In this document: piece after piece, positions 36,001 through 48,388 of the stretch | Numbering within the stretch: position 1 is the stretch's first letter | Layout: every line of letters starts with the position of its first letter | Assembly (NCBI RefSeq): GCF_027943255.1 | Contig: NC_072893.1 | Span: forward strand, 1,426,001 to 1,490,000 | Source of the DNA: Anastrepha obliqua | Lineage: Eukaryota; Arthropoda; Insecta; Diptera; Tephritidae | Direction of reading: 5' to 3' | Length of the DNA: 64,000 nt | Program-made: the position numbers and the translations under genes | The notes under the pieces: generated by a model | Database searches by the model: none | Seen by the model: only the letters and a program-made list of their open reading frames with translations | What the model was told of the DNA's origin: nothing

Positions 36001-39000
36001 TACAATCATTCTATTGGCAACTACCTATGTACAGAAGGTTATGAAAGTGAAGCAAAATGCATCCCACGCTTTTTACTCTATTTGTATCTTACTTTTTGTT
36101 ATAATTCTGTTCTGAGGTAGTTGACTATGACTGATCGTTCGATTTGCTATTACTTCATTATAGGTCTCTTTGTCATTAAAATTTATTTTCTACTTTTTAG
36201 TTCGATTAGCAATAAAAGCGTGTTTTTTAGTTTTTTAAACTATTTTTTATTTTTGAACATAGTTTCATAAAGCAGAAAGAGTTCTACCAAACAAATAGTT
36301 GCAAAATAAAAGAAGATATAAAAATGCTTAGACCTTATCTCCCAAAATTTTTTCTGACTATTCCTGTGAGCTACTCGCAGTAGCAAAACGTAGGTTGGAG
36401 CGGAGCAAAACAGTCGATCCCGCGTTTTGCGCTACTACTCAGAGCAAAGTTTTCGTTGATGTTTCTGCTACAAATTGTGAATGCAAGCTCTGTTAAAAGC
36501 AAAAACATAAGAAAAGCAATAACAAACTTTTCCTCTATGGATTCCATGAAAATTTGTTGGCTGGGACTAGAACCAAGTTGGCTTGCAATGTGCATATGTT
36601 TTTGTACATTCTCTGTCTGAATTCCAAGGACGGAGTGCAGATGGTGGCCTTTGTCGTTCTGGTTCTGGGATATTTTCTTCTTCGTGAGAGTATTGTGATA
36701 AAGCGCAACTCCAGAGGCAGTATTTTAAATCGAGCTTCGGTAAGCAGGTTGAAAATCCCAAAAACTTAATGAGATCCTTCCGTTTTAAATTCCGATCCAC
36801 ATGCAAAGTGTCAAATATTCGATGAGCACTTATACGAAACTATGAGCAAACGAAATGGCCACCTGGAGCAAAAGCGGGCTACAATAACTAGATTTCAGTC
36901 TATCGCCAGCGTCAACAACACCTTTATTAAGATTGGAAAAATCGGCGATTTTTGGAAATTTTGTATGCGAGGATGTGTGTTGTGTACTCATATTATTTAT
37001 TTTGTAAAATATAATATACTCATACAAGAAAATAGGCATTATTCACATTTCGCAAAATCATATTTCTGTACGCAGGCATTGGTTATGTACGTCAAGTACT
37101 TGGCTATACCTGAAATATCGTCTCAAAACTCTGTGAAATAGTCCAAGAAGTTTTCGTAAGGTGGTGAGTTTCACGGAATATTTTCTTTAGATCTTAAACC
37201 CTGTCTATTGTCGAGTGGGCCTTAAGTCTCGGTAATTGACTTTGGTTCGCTTTGTTCAACTTTCAATGCATAAAAAGGAGCAAATTAAATTTGTTCTAAA
37301 ACATTCGAATACGTCAGCACTCTCTGTAACTATCTCGTCCGCCCACACACCCAGGGCTCCTGTCGCACATTTGAACTTATCTTGTCAGCGATACTCCAAC
37401 TGGTGAGCGAATTACAAGAGCAGCCTGGCGGTAGCAAGAAGGAATGGAGGGGTCCGGAATGAGGTGACCGGGTATGTAAATTAAATCGCTGGCAGTCAGC
37501 TCCTTGCGACGTGTTTTTTCAACCAGCGTCACTGAAGCAGCATTCCCCATTTGCCACGGGGGAATTGTTGCAGCAACGGCACGGCGGCAAATGCGGTAAC
37601 AGAGTGCAACGAGGCATGAACCGCGTTAATTCGTCTTTTGTTGCAAATACCACACATTGCTGCACACATTCGCACACTCTTGAAAATCGTTTGCTTTCTT
37701 TTAAATGGCAGACGTGTGACGCCGGCTAGGATAACGATAACAACAGCGGTGGCGGCGTCGGCGTCGGCAACAGCAACAATGCAAAGTGGCAACAGTGTCA
37801 AAGCAAAGCACAAATGCACACGGCGCTGAAAGTGAGTGGCGGGGGCACCACTGGCAAGCGTGAAGATAGAAGAGTGAATTTGAAAAGTGTGCAACGGACA
37901 GACAGAAACTGAAGCTACAATTTAAATCACAGAGCGGAAACAGAGACACGAAGTGGTAGCGCAAAAAAGCGAGCGAAACATGCGGGAGTAACGGTCGCCG
38001 GAGCAGCAGCCACGGTTGATAAGCAGCAAAGCTCCTCTGTGTGCTGTGTATGTGAGCTGCAAGTAGTGGGCGAGCTGCCGGATGCTCGGAGTATAATAGC
38101 TGAAGGTTATTTCTGAATTCATTTGCATGAGGTTGCCAGCTCGTTTGGGCGCGCTTTTTTGTTGTTGCTGCGGACGCTTTGCACTCTGTGCATATTTTTT
38201 GCTGTTTGCGGTTGCTATTTTGCTAGCATTTTTGCAGCTATTCCTCTCGTGCAGCGCTTCGCTTTTGGCCAGAAGCCACATGGCATTTGTCGGCAACAGC
38301 AGTGGCAACACAGTAACAACAATAGCATAAAGAAAGAATGCCGTGATCTACAGTGAACATACATCTGGGTGTGTATGTGTATGTGTGAGTTTGGTTTAAG
38401 GCGCATAGAAAATAGGAAAATGTGAACCAGAAATAGAAATAGAGAAACAGAGAAATGTTTTTGGCATCCCGACACGATGCGACACAGGCTCCTTCAACGG
38501 AAGTGGCTCCCCTCCACCAGCAGAGACTGCCTCCGCTGCAGGCCCAACCACATACATAAGTGCCAGGCATAAGGGGCAGTAAGTGCACGCCTGAAAGTAG
38601 GCAAAGCCGTTATTAAGAATTTGTTTCATTTCATCTCGTTTCACTACGTCGCTTTTCGTCGCCAGTCTTTTTGGCTTCGTTTCGGATATTTTATGTGAAA
38701 TAAGTGTTAAAATTGCATTGGGAATTGGAGTGGAAACGACATTACACAGCTGTCAAGTCTGAAGAGTGAGCAATGCATTTAGGTTGACGGAGTAATTTGG
38801 AAATTCCCATTTACTTGCAAATTCACACAAGCAGCAGACGCCAATACAAAAGTAGATTAGTAAACGATTTTACATAACACCGAAAAAGGCCAGCAATTGT
38901 ACCTTGGCAACTTGTTTAATTGTTAGAATGTGTGTGTGTGTGGGTGTGTATGCTTCTAGGCGCACCAACTCATTGAACGTGAAACAAAGCAAAAATGCTC

Positions 39001-42000
39001 CAAACTTAATTCATTCACATACTTCCATGCTTAGTCCGGCGCACACATACACATACGTGCAAATATTCTTGCAATTGGTCGGTCGAGCTGAGCTCTTCTG
39101 GCCACAAATAAAATTGTTAAAGAGTTCATTGAAAGAAGAGGAAATCCAATTCCAACTGCATTTCCATGCTAGTTTTCTATGTCCCTATGGTAGTTGTTGC
39201 TGGCCGACTATTATTCGTCTCCACTGTGTATGTGTGAGTATGTGCAATGCATTTCATTTCATCTCGTTCGGAGGTAGCGGAGCGGAGCAGAGGCAATAGC
39301 GAGGTGGCGTGTTCATGTTGATTATTTCCTTGCGGTCCTTGCTCGAAGTTTCCAAAGAAAAACCGCAAAAGAATGCAATTTTAGCAACTTCCAATACCAA
39401 ACTACAAAAGCTGTTGAATTCCTTGTCGGCACTTTGCCACATTACTCCCGCTCTGAAGCAATCTTTTATTAACAGCCCCTGCTCCGCATTCGCCTCTGCG
39501 GAGCTGCAAACAATCGAACTGCAATAGTGTGTGGCATTCCGGACAAAAAGTCAGAGCAATAAAACTGACATCGTCCTGTGTAGCTGGGAAATTCTGGTAT
39601 TTTCACACACAGACGTCTACACACACACACATATAAGTTCGTGTATGCTCGTGCGTGTGCGTGTGCGTGCATGAATTATTGTTCTCTTTAATGCTTTATT
39701 CGATTTTGTGTTGCTGCAGAATCTTTTTCGTGGTTGGACAAATTTAAATCGAGTCATTTCCTTTAATCAACTTTCTATAGTCAGCGCTCAAGTGCGTCTA
39801 AGTGAGTGAGTGAGTGAGCGGGTGAGCGCCGGTATACTCACATGAGCTGGCAGTAGAAAGGGGTGGGGGAATGACCACCACATCAGCTGCGCAATTACTA
39901 CCAACTCACAGTTTTCGCAACAGTCCGCCTTTTGTTGGCGCTCGGCAGCATTTTGTTAGTGTAGAAGCGACGAAAGTGTTTGCAACAAACAGTTGCAGGC
40001 GCTTGCCTCACTTTTTCCATTGCAATTTATATTCAATTAAAACTTTGTCGTTTGTCACAAACAACAACAAACGCACCAGGATAGAGATTAAACCCACGAC
40101 CACCGCGACTGAAGCTACGGTTTTATTGTGCGAAGTCTTTCGAAGTCCTGAGGGAAAACAATGACAAAATTACAGTTGCTTAATTAGAAATGAAGTGAAC
40201 AGAACTTACAGCGTCAGTGGCGGCGGCGGCGGCTGCGGTATCGGTGCACCACGCCAACTCACGCAAAGGCAAATCACACGCGGCAAGTTGCGGCACGTGG
40301 GAATGCAACATGCGGCGACAACAGGCGGCAACACCCACCGCCACCGCTCCACTAAGACTGACATGGCGGTAGAGTGGTGATTTTCGTTACGAATTAGGCC
40401 ATACTTGCACAGCAGATAGCGACTCTTTTTGCGCTGACAAACGAATTTTTAAGTGAAAACATAATTGAAGTTGGAATTTTGAATGAAAAAGAATTCTTAA
40501 ATGCAGCGACCACTCGCCAACGCAGCGGATACATACAGCGCCGCAGCTGAGCTCATCAGGGGGCTGCTTTAGTATTGTATAATTTTGCGAATCTAATTTT
40601 TCATACTCCATCCTATTGTTTTTAAAATATTTCCACTTGAAGCGCTCTTCCGCATCCCATCAGCAAAATGAAGCTTCTACTCTGCTTTCAGCTCGCAATT
40701 CAGACACAGCTCAGCTAAGACTCGGATGGGGGCGTCTAGGATAAATAAGGAATTTAATTTAGCGCGAGCTCTCCAGTGTGCGAAACGAAATGATGCGAAC
40801 GAAATTAATTTCTCTTGCTATTTGGGCTAACGCTGGCTCGGGAGGCATGTGAGCCAAGGCAGCAGGAAACGCAAAGTCTGCACTTGCTATTTATTTTGCA
40901 AATACTTCAGTAGGAAAAGTAGTTTTCTCGACTAAATATTGAATTAAAAGATGTATATTTTTCGTATTTGGCGGACACCCCCAAAATTATGCCATATATT
41001 TTCGCGCATCGCATTTGCATCTGTACGCTGCCGCGCGGCGCCATTGGCAACTGGCACAGTGCAGATGGCTTCGAGCAGCCTCCGCCATGGCAAAAATAAA
41101 TAGCGAACTTCGCTGCTACGCTGCTCCTCGCCGCTGTTGAAAGTGGCGAGCGCGCGCGTGGCTCATGCGAATTTACCAAGGACTTGTCAGAGATTTATGA
41201 GGCATCAAAGGCTACATTAATGCAACACAAGTGCTTTTCTGGATTATTGCCTTGAATGTATACTGCTGGCCGGTCGATCGAAGTGCGACTAATTGCAAGC
41301 AAAAGATTTTCTGAATCGAAGCCTGAGCGACTACTGCGGGAGCGCAAAGTAAGCAGGTCCTGCGTAAAGTTGGGCAGCGAGTCCTGGTGGCGGCAGGGGG
41401 GTACCGTGGAGCGAAAGCACTTTGCATTCCACAAACCGAATTGACTGCAGAGAGATGACTTGTTGAAGGCTAAATTCCGGAAATTCCTTTATGCGAATTC
41501 TTCGAAAACTTTTCGCCTTTCGCTGTTTTAAAAGCAAATAAGCGATTCCATGCAGCTGCAGTTCTATTTAAATTATCTCGCTGCTCAGTTAAGTTATTTA
41601 AAGTTTGTCTGCACAGATCCCGGAAGTACGACTCGGCACTTGCCGCTCACTTTCCAATGGAGGAGATGGGCTTAAGCATATCGATTGCTATAATTCATCG
41701 CCCATTGTTGTTGTTGTTGCTGTAGCTCTAATACCAATAACTGGCATTACTTGTGGGCTCACCAAATGCAATTAATTCCGATCCAGACAACAGAACACCA
41801 ACAATGCAAATCAAGAAATGGGAGTATCGACACGGAACAGCAGTGGGGAGGCGGAAGGTAAGGGAGGACAATTATTTAAAGTTTCGTATGAGCAGGAGCA
41901 AACCGCAATTACAACATTGCAACATGCACAATCATGTCAGCACACAACCACCACGTATATGTGTTAGTGGGGTGTGTATGTGTGTGTGTAGATTTGTGCA

Positions 42001-43491
42001 ACGATTGGCTGGCACACGGACCAACTTTTGCAATTGCAAATTTCTCAAGACATTTTCCAATCATTTAAATTATGGCAAACATTACTTGGTTGTGTGTTGC
42101 AGTCAATGACTTTTGCCAATGGCAACGAAGGCAGCAAACAGGCCAACTCTGCTTCGGTTGCTGAGCGAGTGAGTAGGCATTGGAGAACACTGCGAAAAAT
42201 ATTCGAGCAAATTTGCGGGCGTAATTTTTTTAAAAGTGCTACCAATTGCAAGATTATTTTCATACAAAATTCCGGCACATGCCAGCCTAGCGTTATCAGA
42301 TTTTATTTTAAGAATCGTTTCGAGTTTTCTGGCCTCCGAGCCTTTCTTCGTTCCATGTTCCGCTGCACTGTTGTTATGTTTGCTTCTTCATCGGTCTTAA
42401 GATATTACAAATTGCCAAGTGAGCTAGAAATAATCTTGATTACAATCGCCTAAAGCCATCGAGGTTGTCGGATTAGTAGACAAATTCTAAATTCTTTAAT
42501 TTTTACCCACTAAGTTGGTCTTCTTTCGTGTATAACTCGAATTGACAGACACACTCGCGAAGTCGAACACTTTAAAAGGTCCTCCTGCTGCCAATTATAG
42601 TAACTAATTTAATACTTTCATATGCACGTCACTACAGAATTCTTCTGATTCGCAAAACGAGCAAATGGCCTCACCAGGCGCAGTGAACGCCGCAGAGCGC
42701 AATGTCTATTAAATGAAAATGAGCTCCTGCTCTTGTGTGTATGTGCCTATATGCCTTAGTCTATGTGGTATGCATGTATTTGTGTTTGACTTGCATTGAA
42801 GTGCCGCGCTGTTGCCGCCTTTGCTTTCCTTGTTGGCAGACACAGAGAAATGCATTTCTTCGATAAATTATTCTCTCAGTTGTTAATTTAGCTGGTGCTT
42901 TGTTGCCGTTGTCCTCGGCGCCGTTCTTGTGGGTGACTTATTCGGGGATGTGCAATTAAGAAAATGTTTCATAAATTTCCTTCAACTTGGTCCTTGCATT
43001 GTGCAACGGACTGACATCTACTAGCACTGCTTGTCAGAATACCGAAGAAGAGACGCTTTTTGTGGATGCACGTGCATGTATGTATGTATGTATGTGTACA
43101 TACATATGCAGTTTGGCTGTTACATAACTGTGAACTGAGCGTTGTATCCCAAATTATACATTTCCATTTATGAATAGTTTGACATTACATTTTTCCCTGG
43201 CAAGAAAGGCCCAGAAGGCAAATTTAAATTTATAGGCCTGAAGTGGCAATCGATAAACTTTTATCCGATTTTGTTAAGTTTTGGATTTCAATTATTAAAT
43301 CTGCAAGTAAGTAGGCTAAGGAAATTTCTAAATTACATTTCCTTGAACTTTGTTATTTTTGTATTCTCACTTACATTTTCCAACACTGGACGATCTAACG
43401 CTAATAATTATTGAACCAACTCTGCCGCTAGTCCAAACAATTTCTATAGAGGAATAATTATATAGAGGAATAAAGTTTTAAAGTTTTGGGC
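33032..43491 (+). other. Intron sequence, no gene seen
   Basis: About 10.4 kb of teneurin intron. It holds CA/TG microsatellites (38370-38390, 38927-38945, 39600-39670), a GAGT-type run at 39800-39822, a (CGAGCT)n patch at 34527-34543, (GTT)n at 41706-41720, and CATA/GTATGT units at 43080-43095. A TTAACCCTCTGTCCGG sequence near 35590 resembles a solitary piggyBac-type end, but no partner was seen. Frames of up to 141 codons occur without recognisable domains, and no teneurin exon was recognised. Confidence 0.5.
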
Positions 43492-43504
43492 GAGCGTGCG
43501 AATA

Positions 43505-43654
43505 TATATATATATATATAATTGGCGCGTACACCCCTTTTGGGTGTTTGGCCGAGCTCCTCCTCCTATTTGTGGCGTGCGGCTTGATGTTGCTCCACAA
43601 ATGGAGAGTTCTACAGTTTCTAGTCGACTCCGAACGGCAGATGATTTTTATATG
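43505..43654 (-). mobile_element. tRNA-derived SINE, copy 4 (5'-truncated, with target duplication)
   Basis: A 150 bp 3' fragment of the SINE body on the minus strand (ATCTGCCGTTCGGAGTCG onward, ending in the ACGCGCCAATTA sequence) followed by a (TA)n tail. A 13 bp direct repeat, GAGCGTGCGAATA, flanks it at 43492-43504 and 43655-43667. The 5' truncation plus the target duplication indicate abortive target-primed reverse transcription, the mode of LINE-driven SINE insertion. Confidence 0.88.
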
Positions 43655-43764
43655 GAGCGTGCGAATAGTTTATCGAAAATCTGATGTGTAAAACAAATTA
43701 AAATATTATTTTGGTCATCGGAATTCAAGGTAGAATCTAGGGCGCAAATTTGTTATAGTATATT

Positions 43765-43834
43765 TTAACCCTCTCCCTCCTAAGTAAATAATAACTACAG
43801 GGAAAGTTCATTAAAAAAAGCAGTTTAGGGTTAA
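43765..43834. repeat. 70 bp TTAA-bounded mini-repeat
   Basis: The segment runs from TTAACCCTC to TTTAGGGTTAA, so TTAA plus CCCT/AGGG are inverted at its two ends. This is the terminal signature of piggyBac-type elements, but the inverted repeat is only about 8 bp including the target site, so chance is possible. Confidence 0.35.
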
Positions 43835-44389
43835 ATTGTGCTACAGAAATTCTCAGCACACAATTTTACTAGGGCTCACCAAAGGCGAAAAACTCGTATG
43901 GGTTAAGGTAGGTACGCAAATAAGCTTTGTCCAAGCCGAACATTTTGTGTAGATACATTGCCAATGCATAGAACTATAATCATTAGGGTGACACGATTTA
44001 TATTGAACTTAATGTTGACTTACTATGTGGCATAGGTGAAAATAAAAATGAATGCCGATTTCCGGCAGATAGCTTTTGAGAAGGTTCGGTGGTTGGATTG
44101 TGAGATAGGCATATTCACTTCTTTGTGGAAAGTAAAGGTTGATTATTCGAGATTGAAGAAACTTCCTTGGAAAAGTTACTGGTGAATTCTGTTCCTGTGG
44201 CTCAGATGGAGTTCTTTAGACTTAATGAATTTAATAATATAAGTTTATTAAAAATTACGATGGTTGGGCTTTTCAAAGAACTTTCGATGTTTTGCGCTCG
44301 GGTGTTGCAAGTATATTTAAATGCTTTTAGCTATAAATAAGTCCTGAGGTATTTTCAGAAGGATCTCGCGAATTTGCACGTTGGCGCTC

Positions 44390-45009
44390 TAGGCCAGCGC
44401 TTGCCGAGTTGAAGCGAGGCCCATCTTTCCAGGAGTAGACCACAGGCTCTCAAGGGAACCTCGATCCTCACGTTTGCCATCTCCAGTATCCCCTGTCTAG
44501 CCAGCTCATCAGTTCAGCAGTTTCCCTCTATATCGCTGTGACCGAGGACCCAAGGCTCATAATAGCGGAGTATTCGAATGCGATTGTGAGAGAGGCATTC
44601 CCCGACTAATTTCAAATGCACAAATAAACAGCCCAAGGCACTCGTTGCCGCTGGACCGTCGCAATAGTTATTTGCGTCCTTTACAGTAACTACAGAAGCA
44701 AGCAACGAGCCCACTGCTTCCTTAATTGCGGCTACCTCCGCTTGGAAAGCACTACAGTGGTCAGGAAGCCTAAAACTTAAGCTTGATAGGGATCTCCTTC
44801 GCAGAATACTCCGCCACCGACTATTTCGTCCAAATTTGAGCCATCTGTAAATATGTTTGTCATGCCTTGTCTCCAAATGTTGCACACCGCCCACACCTCC
44901 CTTGAGGGAATATATGGAAAAGGTACCGCACAGAACCAGCGAGGTTGTACAATATTCCAGGACTATGAGGATGTACTCAAAGTTTTTAAGAAGACTAGAG
45001 TGTCGTAGC
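44390..45009 (-). pseudogene. I/LOA-type non-LTR relic, RNase H part (left half of a nest)
   Basis: The minus strand reads NIFTDGSNLDEIVGGGVFCE (about 44785-44850), then SFRLPDHCSAFQAEVAAIKE, SALGCLFVHLKLVGECLS and GHSDIEGNC. These are the start, core and end of the RNase H domain of an I/LOA-type LINE, in shifting frames. A catalytic-type Asp survives in TDGS, whereas the later YSDS-type motif is degraded (YCDGPAA). The copy is cut at TTAA 45010-45013 by the element at 45014-48945 and resumes at 48950. Confidence 0.75.
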
Positions 45010-45090
45010 TTAAGGGGTTAGTCTACTTTGTCACTTTAAAATTTTTCAATTATTTTTTTTTGCATAATTTGAAAGTATATATATCCAGAA

Positions 45091-48000
45091 ATCTTCTTCT
45101 TAATTGGCGCTATAACCGCTTACGCGATTTTGGCCGAGTTTAACAAAGCGCGCCAGTCGTTTCTTTCTCGTGCTAACCGGCGCCAGTTGGACACACCAAG
45201 TGAAGCCAAGTCCTTCTCCACCTGATCTTTCCAACGCAGTGGAGGCCGCCCTCTTCCTCTGCTACCACCAGCTGGTACCGCATCGAATACTTTCAAAGCC
45301 GGAGCGTTTGTATCCATTCGGACGACATGACCCAGCCAACGTAGCCGCTGGATCTTTATTCGCTGCGCTATGTCTATGTCGTCGTAAAGCTCATACAGCT
45401 CATCGTTCCATCGTCTGCGATATTCGCCGTTGCCAACGTGCAAAGGTCCAAAAATCTTACGCAGAATCTTTCTCTCGAACACTCCAAGCGTCGCTTCATC
45501 GGATGTTGTCATCGTCCAAGCTTCTGCGCCATACGTTAGGACGGGCATGATGAGAGTCTTGTAGAGTGTTAGTTTTGTTCGTCGAGAGAGGACTTTACTA
45601 CTCAGTTGCCTACTTAGTCCAAAGTAGCACTTGTTGGCAAGAGAGATTCTACGTTGGATTTCAAGGCTGACATTGTTATCGGTGTTAATGCTGGTTCCTA
45701 AATAGACGAAGTCTTTTACAACCTCGAAATTATAACTGTCTACAGTGACGTGGGTGCCGATACGCGAGTGCGCCGACTGTTTGTTTGAAGACAGGAGGTA
45801 CTTCGTTTTGTCCTCGTTCACCACCAAACCCATTCGCTTTGCCTCTTTATCCAGTTTGGAGAAGGCAGAACTAACAGCGCGGTTGTTAAGGCCGATGATG
45901 TCAATATCATCGGCATACGCCAACAATTGTACGCTCTTATAAAAAATTGTGCCTGAGCGATTAAGTTCTGCGGCTCGTACGATGCTCTCCAACATCAGAT
46001 TAAAGAAGTCACACGACAGCGAGTCACCCTGTCTGAAACCTCGTTTGGTATCAAACGGCTCGGAGAGGTCCTTCCCAATTCTGACGGCGCTACTGGTGTT
46101 GAGCAACGTCATCTTACATAGCCGTATTAGTTTTGCGGGGATACCAAGTTCAGACATCGCGGCATACAGGTAACTCCTTTCCGTACTGTCGAATGCAGCT
46201 TTGAAATCGACGAAAAGGTGGTGTGTGTCGATTCTCCTTTCATGGGTCTTTTCCAAGATTTGGCGTATTGAGAATATTTGGTCGATGGTAGACTTTCCAG
46301 GTCTGAAGCCACACTGATAAGGTCCAATCACTTGGTTGACGGTGGGCTTCAGCCTTTCACACAATACGCTCGCTAGAACCTTATAGGCGATATTTAGAAG
46401 ACTAATCCCGCGGTAATTGGCACAAATTGCAGGATCGCCCTTCTTATGGATTGGGCAGAGCACACTTAAATTCCAATCGGCAGGCATGTTTTCATCCGAC
46501 CATATTTTGCATAGAAGCTGATGCATGCACCTTACCAGCTCCTCGCCGCCATGTTTGAATAGCTCACCCGGTAGTCCGTCGGCGCCCGCGGCTTTGTTGT
46601 TTTTTAGCCGCATTATCGCTATTCTCACCTCGTCATGATCGGGTAGCGGAACGACAATTCCGTCGTCAACGATTGGGGTATCGGGATCTTCACTTTCTCG
46701 GTGACATGCGCAGCTGTCACTGTTCAGTAGGTTCGAGAAGTGTTCCCTCCATAATTTAAGATTGCTCTGTACGTCAGTCACCAGTTCGCCGTCTTTGTTC
46801 TTACAGGAAAACGCCCCGGTCTTGAAACCTTCTGTAAGCCGCCGAACTTTCTGGTAGAATTTTCGGGCGTTGTTCCTGTTGGCCAGCATCTCAAGCTCTT
46901 CGCACTCACGTATTTCGGCCTCTCGTTTCTTCTTTCGGATAATACGTCTCTCTTCCTTTTTCAGCTCTCTGTAGCGATCCCACATGGCTCGCGTTGCGCC
47001 CGATCGCAGCGTGGCTCTATAGGCGGCATCCTTTCTTTCTGCGGCAGCATGACATTCCTCGTCGTACCAATTGTTTTTTCGGGCTCGCCGGAATCCGATT
47101 TCTTCTTCGGCGGCGGTACGTAGAGAACGAGAAATGTTGCTCCATTGTTCGTGGATGCCGGTTTGTTGGGCAGTGCTCTCCGAGAGCAGGAGTGAGAGTC
47201 GAGTGGCGAATCTTCTGGCTGTCTGTTGTGATTGCAGCTTTTCGATGTCGAACATTCTTTGCGTAGGTAGATGCACGTTTTTTGCTGCACAGAGGCGTGT
47301 GCGCAGTTTGGCTGCAACAAGGTAGTGATCCGAGTCAATGTTGGGTTCTCGGATCGTACGTACATCTAATACACTAGAAGCGTGTCTTCCATCTATCACA
47401 ACATGATCGATCTGGTTTCGTGTTTTTCGATCAGGAGACAGCCAGGTGGCTTGGTGAATCTTCTTATGCTGGAATCTGGTGCTGCAGACTACCATGTTTC
47501 GGGCCCCAGCGAAGTCGATCAGCCTCTGTCCGTTGCCGGATGTTTCGTTGTGCAGGCTGAATTTTCCGACTGTGGGACCAAAAATTCCCTCCTTGCCCAC
47601 CCTGGCGTTGAAGTCGCCAAGCACGATTTTTATGTCGTGGCGGGGGCAGCGCTCATAGGAACGTTCCAGGCGCTCATAGAAAGAATCTTTGGTCGCATCG
47701 TCCTTCTCTTCCGTCGGGGCGTGGGCGCAAATTAGCGATACGTTAAAAAAACGTGCTTTGATGCGGATTGTTGCGAGACGCTCGTCCACCGGAGTGAACG
47801 ACAGTACTTGGCGACGAAGTCTCTCTCCCACAACAAATCCGACACCGAATTTGCGCTCCTTTACATGGCAGCTGTAGTAGACGTCGCAAGGTCCTATGGT
47901 TTTCTTTCCTTGCCCCGTCCATCGCATCTCTTGGATGGCAGTGATGTCAGCCTTTACTCTCACGAGGACATCAACCAGCCGGGCAGAGGCACCTTCCCCA

Positions 48001-48388
48001 TTAAGGGACCGGACATTCCAGGTGCATGCCCTCAAATCATAATCCTTAGTTCGTTTGCAGGGGTCGTCATCAGTATAGGGAGGTCTCATCCGAGGCTTTT
48101 TTAAAGTTTTCATTGGGGGGGATTTTTAAGTGGCGGGTCCCAAACCCAACGCACAACCAGCTATCCTGGAATGTTTCGCCTTCTCACTTTAGCTCACTCC
48201 CGAACGGGTGTTCGGAAGCTACCCAAGAGGATACGTGGGCTAATCCCGGCCGTTGTGAGCTGCTTGAACCATATGCAGAAGAATCGTCCTGGCCATTCCC
48301 AAGTGAATGGCGATCAGTAACTTTCCCCACTTGCGTGGACTTCTACACATGGAACCATCCTCCATCCTGCGCGTATAGCGTGCATTAA
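45091..48388 (-). mobile_element. RTE-clade non-LTR retrotransposon, apparently full length
   Basis: About 3.3 kb, consisting of a 5' untranslated region of about 275 bp (48114-48388), a single long ORF, and a very short 3' untranslated region ending GCGGTTATAGCGCCAATT then AAGAAGAAG (45091-45119). One APE-RT protein and a tiny 3' region with a short tandem tail are RTE features. A clear target duplication was not found, so the exact borders are estimated. It sits within TTAA element copy B. Confidence 0.82.
45120..48113 (-). CDS. RTE endonuclease-reverse transcriptase (997 aa, intact)
   Basis: Single multi-domain protein that nicks target DNA and copies its own RNA at the nick in the nucleus. 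The N-terminal apurinic-type endonuclease (about residues 28-270) has TWNVRSL (N33), QEMRWTG (E62), GDFNAR (D167, N169) and the SDH triad (S261-H263). A basic, coiled linker (about 340-430) precedes the reverse transcriptase (about 500-790). RT motifs include KNNKAAGADGLPGELF, VDFKAAFD (635-642, catalytic Asp), GFRQGDSLS (692-700) and YADD (733-736). The C-terminal domain ends with RWLGHVVRM and GGSRGRGRPPLRWKDQ. No stop or frameshift is present and all catalytic motifs are kept, so this copy is recent and could be active. The start codon follows a C-run and lies about 30 residues before the endonuclease, a plausible native start. Confidence 0.92.
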   Translation of the reverse strand: MKTLKKPRMRPPYTDDDPCKRTKDYDLRACTWNVRSLNGEGASARLVDVLVRVKADITAIQEMRWTGQGKKTIGPCDVYYSCHVKERKFGVGFVVGERLRRQVLSFTPVDERLATIRIKARFFNVSLICAHAPTEEKDDATKDSFYERLERSYERCPRHDIKIVLGDFNARVGKEGIFGPTVGKFSLHNETSGNGQRLIDFAGARNMVVCSTRFQHKKIHQATWLSPDRKTRNQIDHVVIDGRHASSVLDVRTIREPNIDSDHYLVAAKLRTRLCAAKNVHLPTQRMFDIEKLQSQQTARRFATRLSLLLSESTAQQTGIHEQWSNISRSLRTAAEEEIGFRRARKNNWYDEECHAAAERKDAAYRATLRSGATRAMWDRYRELKKEERRIIRKKKREAEIRECEELEMLANRNNARKFYQKVRRLTEGFKTGAFSCKNKDGELVTDVQSNLKLWREHFSNLLNSDSCACHRESEDPDTPIVDDGIVVPLPDHDEVRIAIMRLKNNKAAGADGLPGELFKHGGEELVRCMHQLLCKIWSDENMPADWNLSVLCPIHKKGDPAICANYRGISLLNIAYKVLASVLCERLKPTVNQVIGPYQCGFRPGKSTIDQIFSIRQILEKTHERRIDTHHLFVDFKAAFDSTERSYLYAAMSELGIPAKLIRLCKMTLLNTSSAVRIGKDLSEPFDTKRGFRQGDSLSCDFFNLMLESIVRAAELNRSGTIFYKSVQLLAYADDIDIIGLNNRAVSSAFSKLDKEAKRMGLVVNEDKTKYLLSSNKQSAHSRIGTHVTVDSYNFEVVKDFVYLGTSINTDNNVSLEIQRRISLANKCYFGLSRQLSSKVLSRRTKLTLYKTLIMPVLTYGAEAWTMTTSDEATLGVFERKILRKIFGPLHVGNGEYRRRWNDELYELYDDIDIAQRIKIQRLRWLGHVVRMDTNAPALKVFDAVPAGGSRGRGRPPLRWKDQVEKDLASLGVSNWRRLARERNDWRALLNSAKIA

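Noticed and set aside
36375..36430. CGCAAAACG-like inverted arms suggesting a small inverted-repeat element
   Set aside because: Arms are under 10 bp and imperfect, with no target duplication.
37529..38588. Several frames of 115-130 codons on the minus strand
   Set aside because: They are translations of CAA/GCC-rich low-complexity DNA, overlapping in three frames with no family motif.
40195..40380. Gly-rich frame resembling the teneurin cytoplasmic Gly run
   Set aside because: Run of GGC repeats only; no matching splice sites or flanking teneurin motifs, and it would lie after the transmembrane exon.
46994..48104. Plus-strand frames of 84-126 codons opposite the RTE ORF
   Set aside because: Antisense shadows of the RTE coding sequence.
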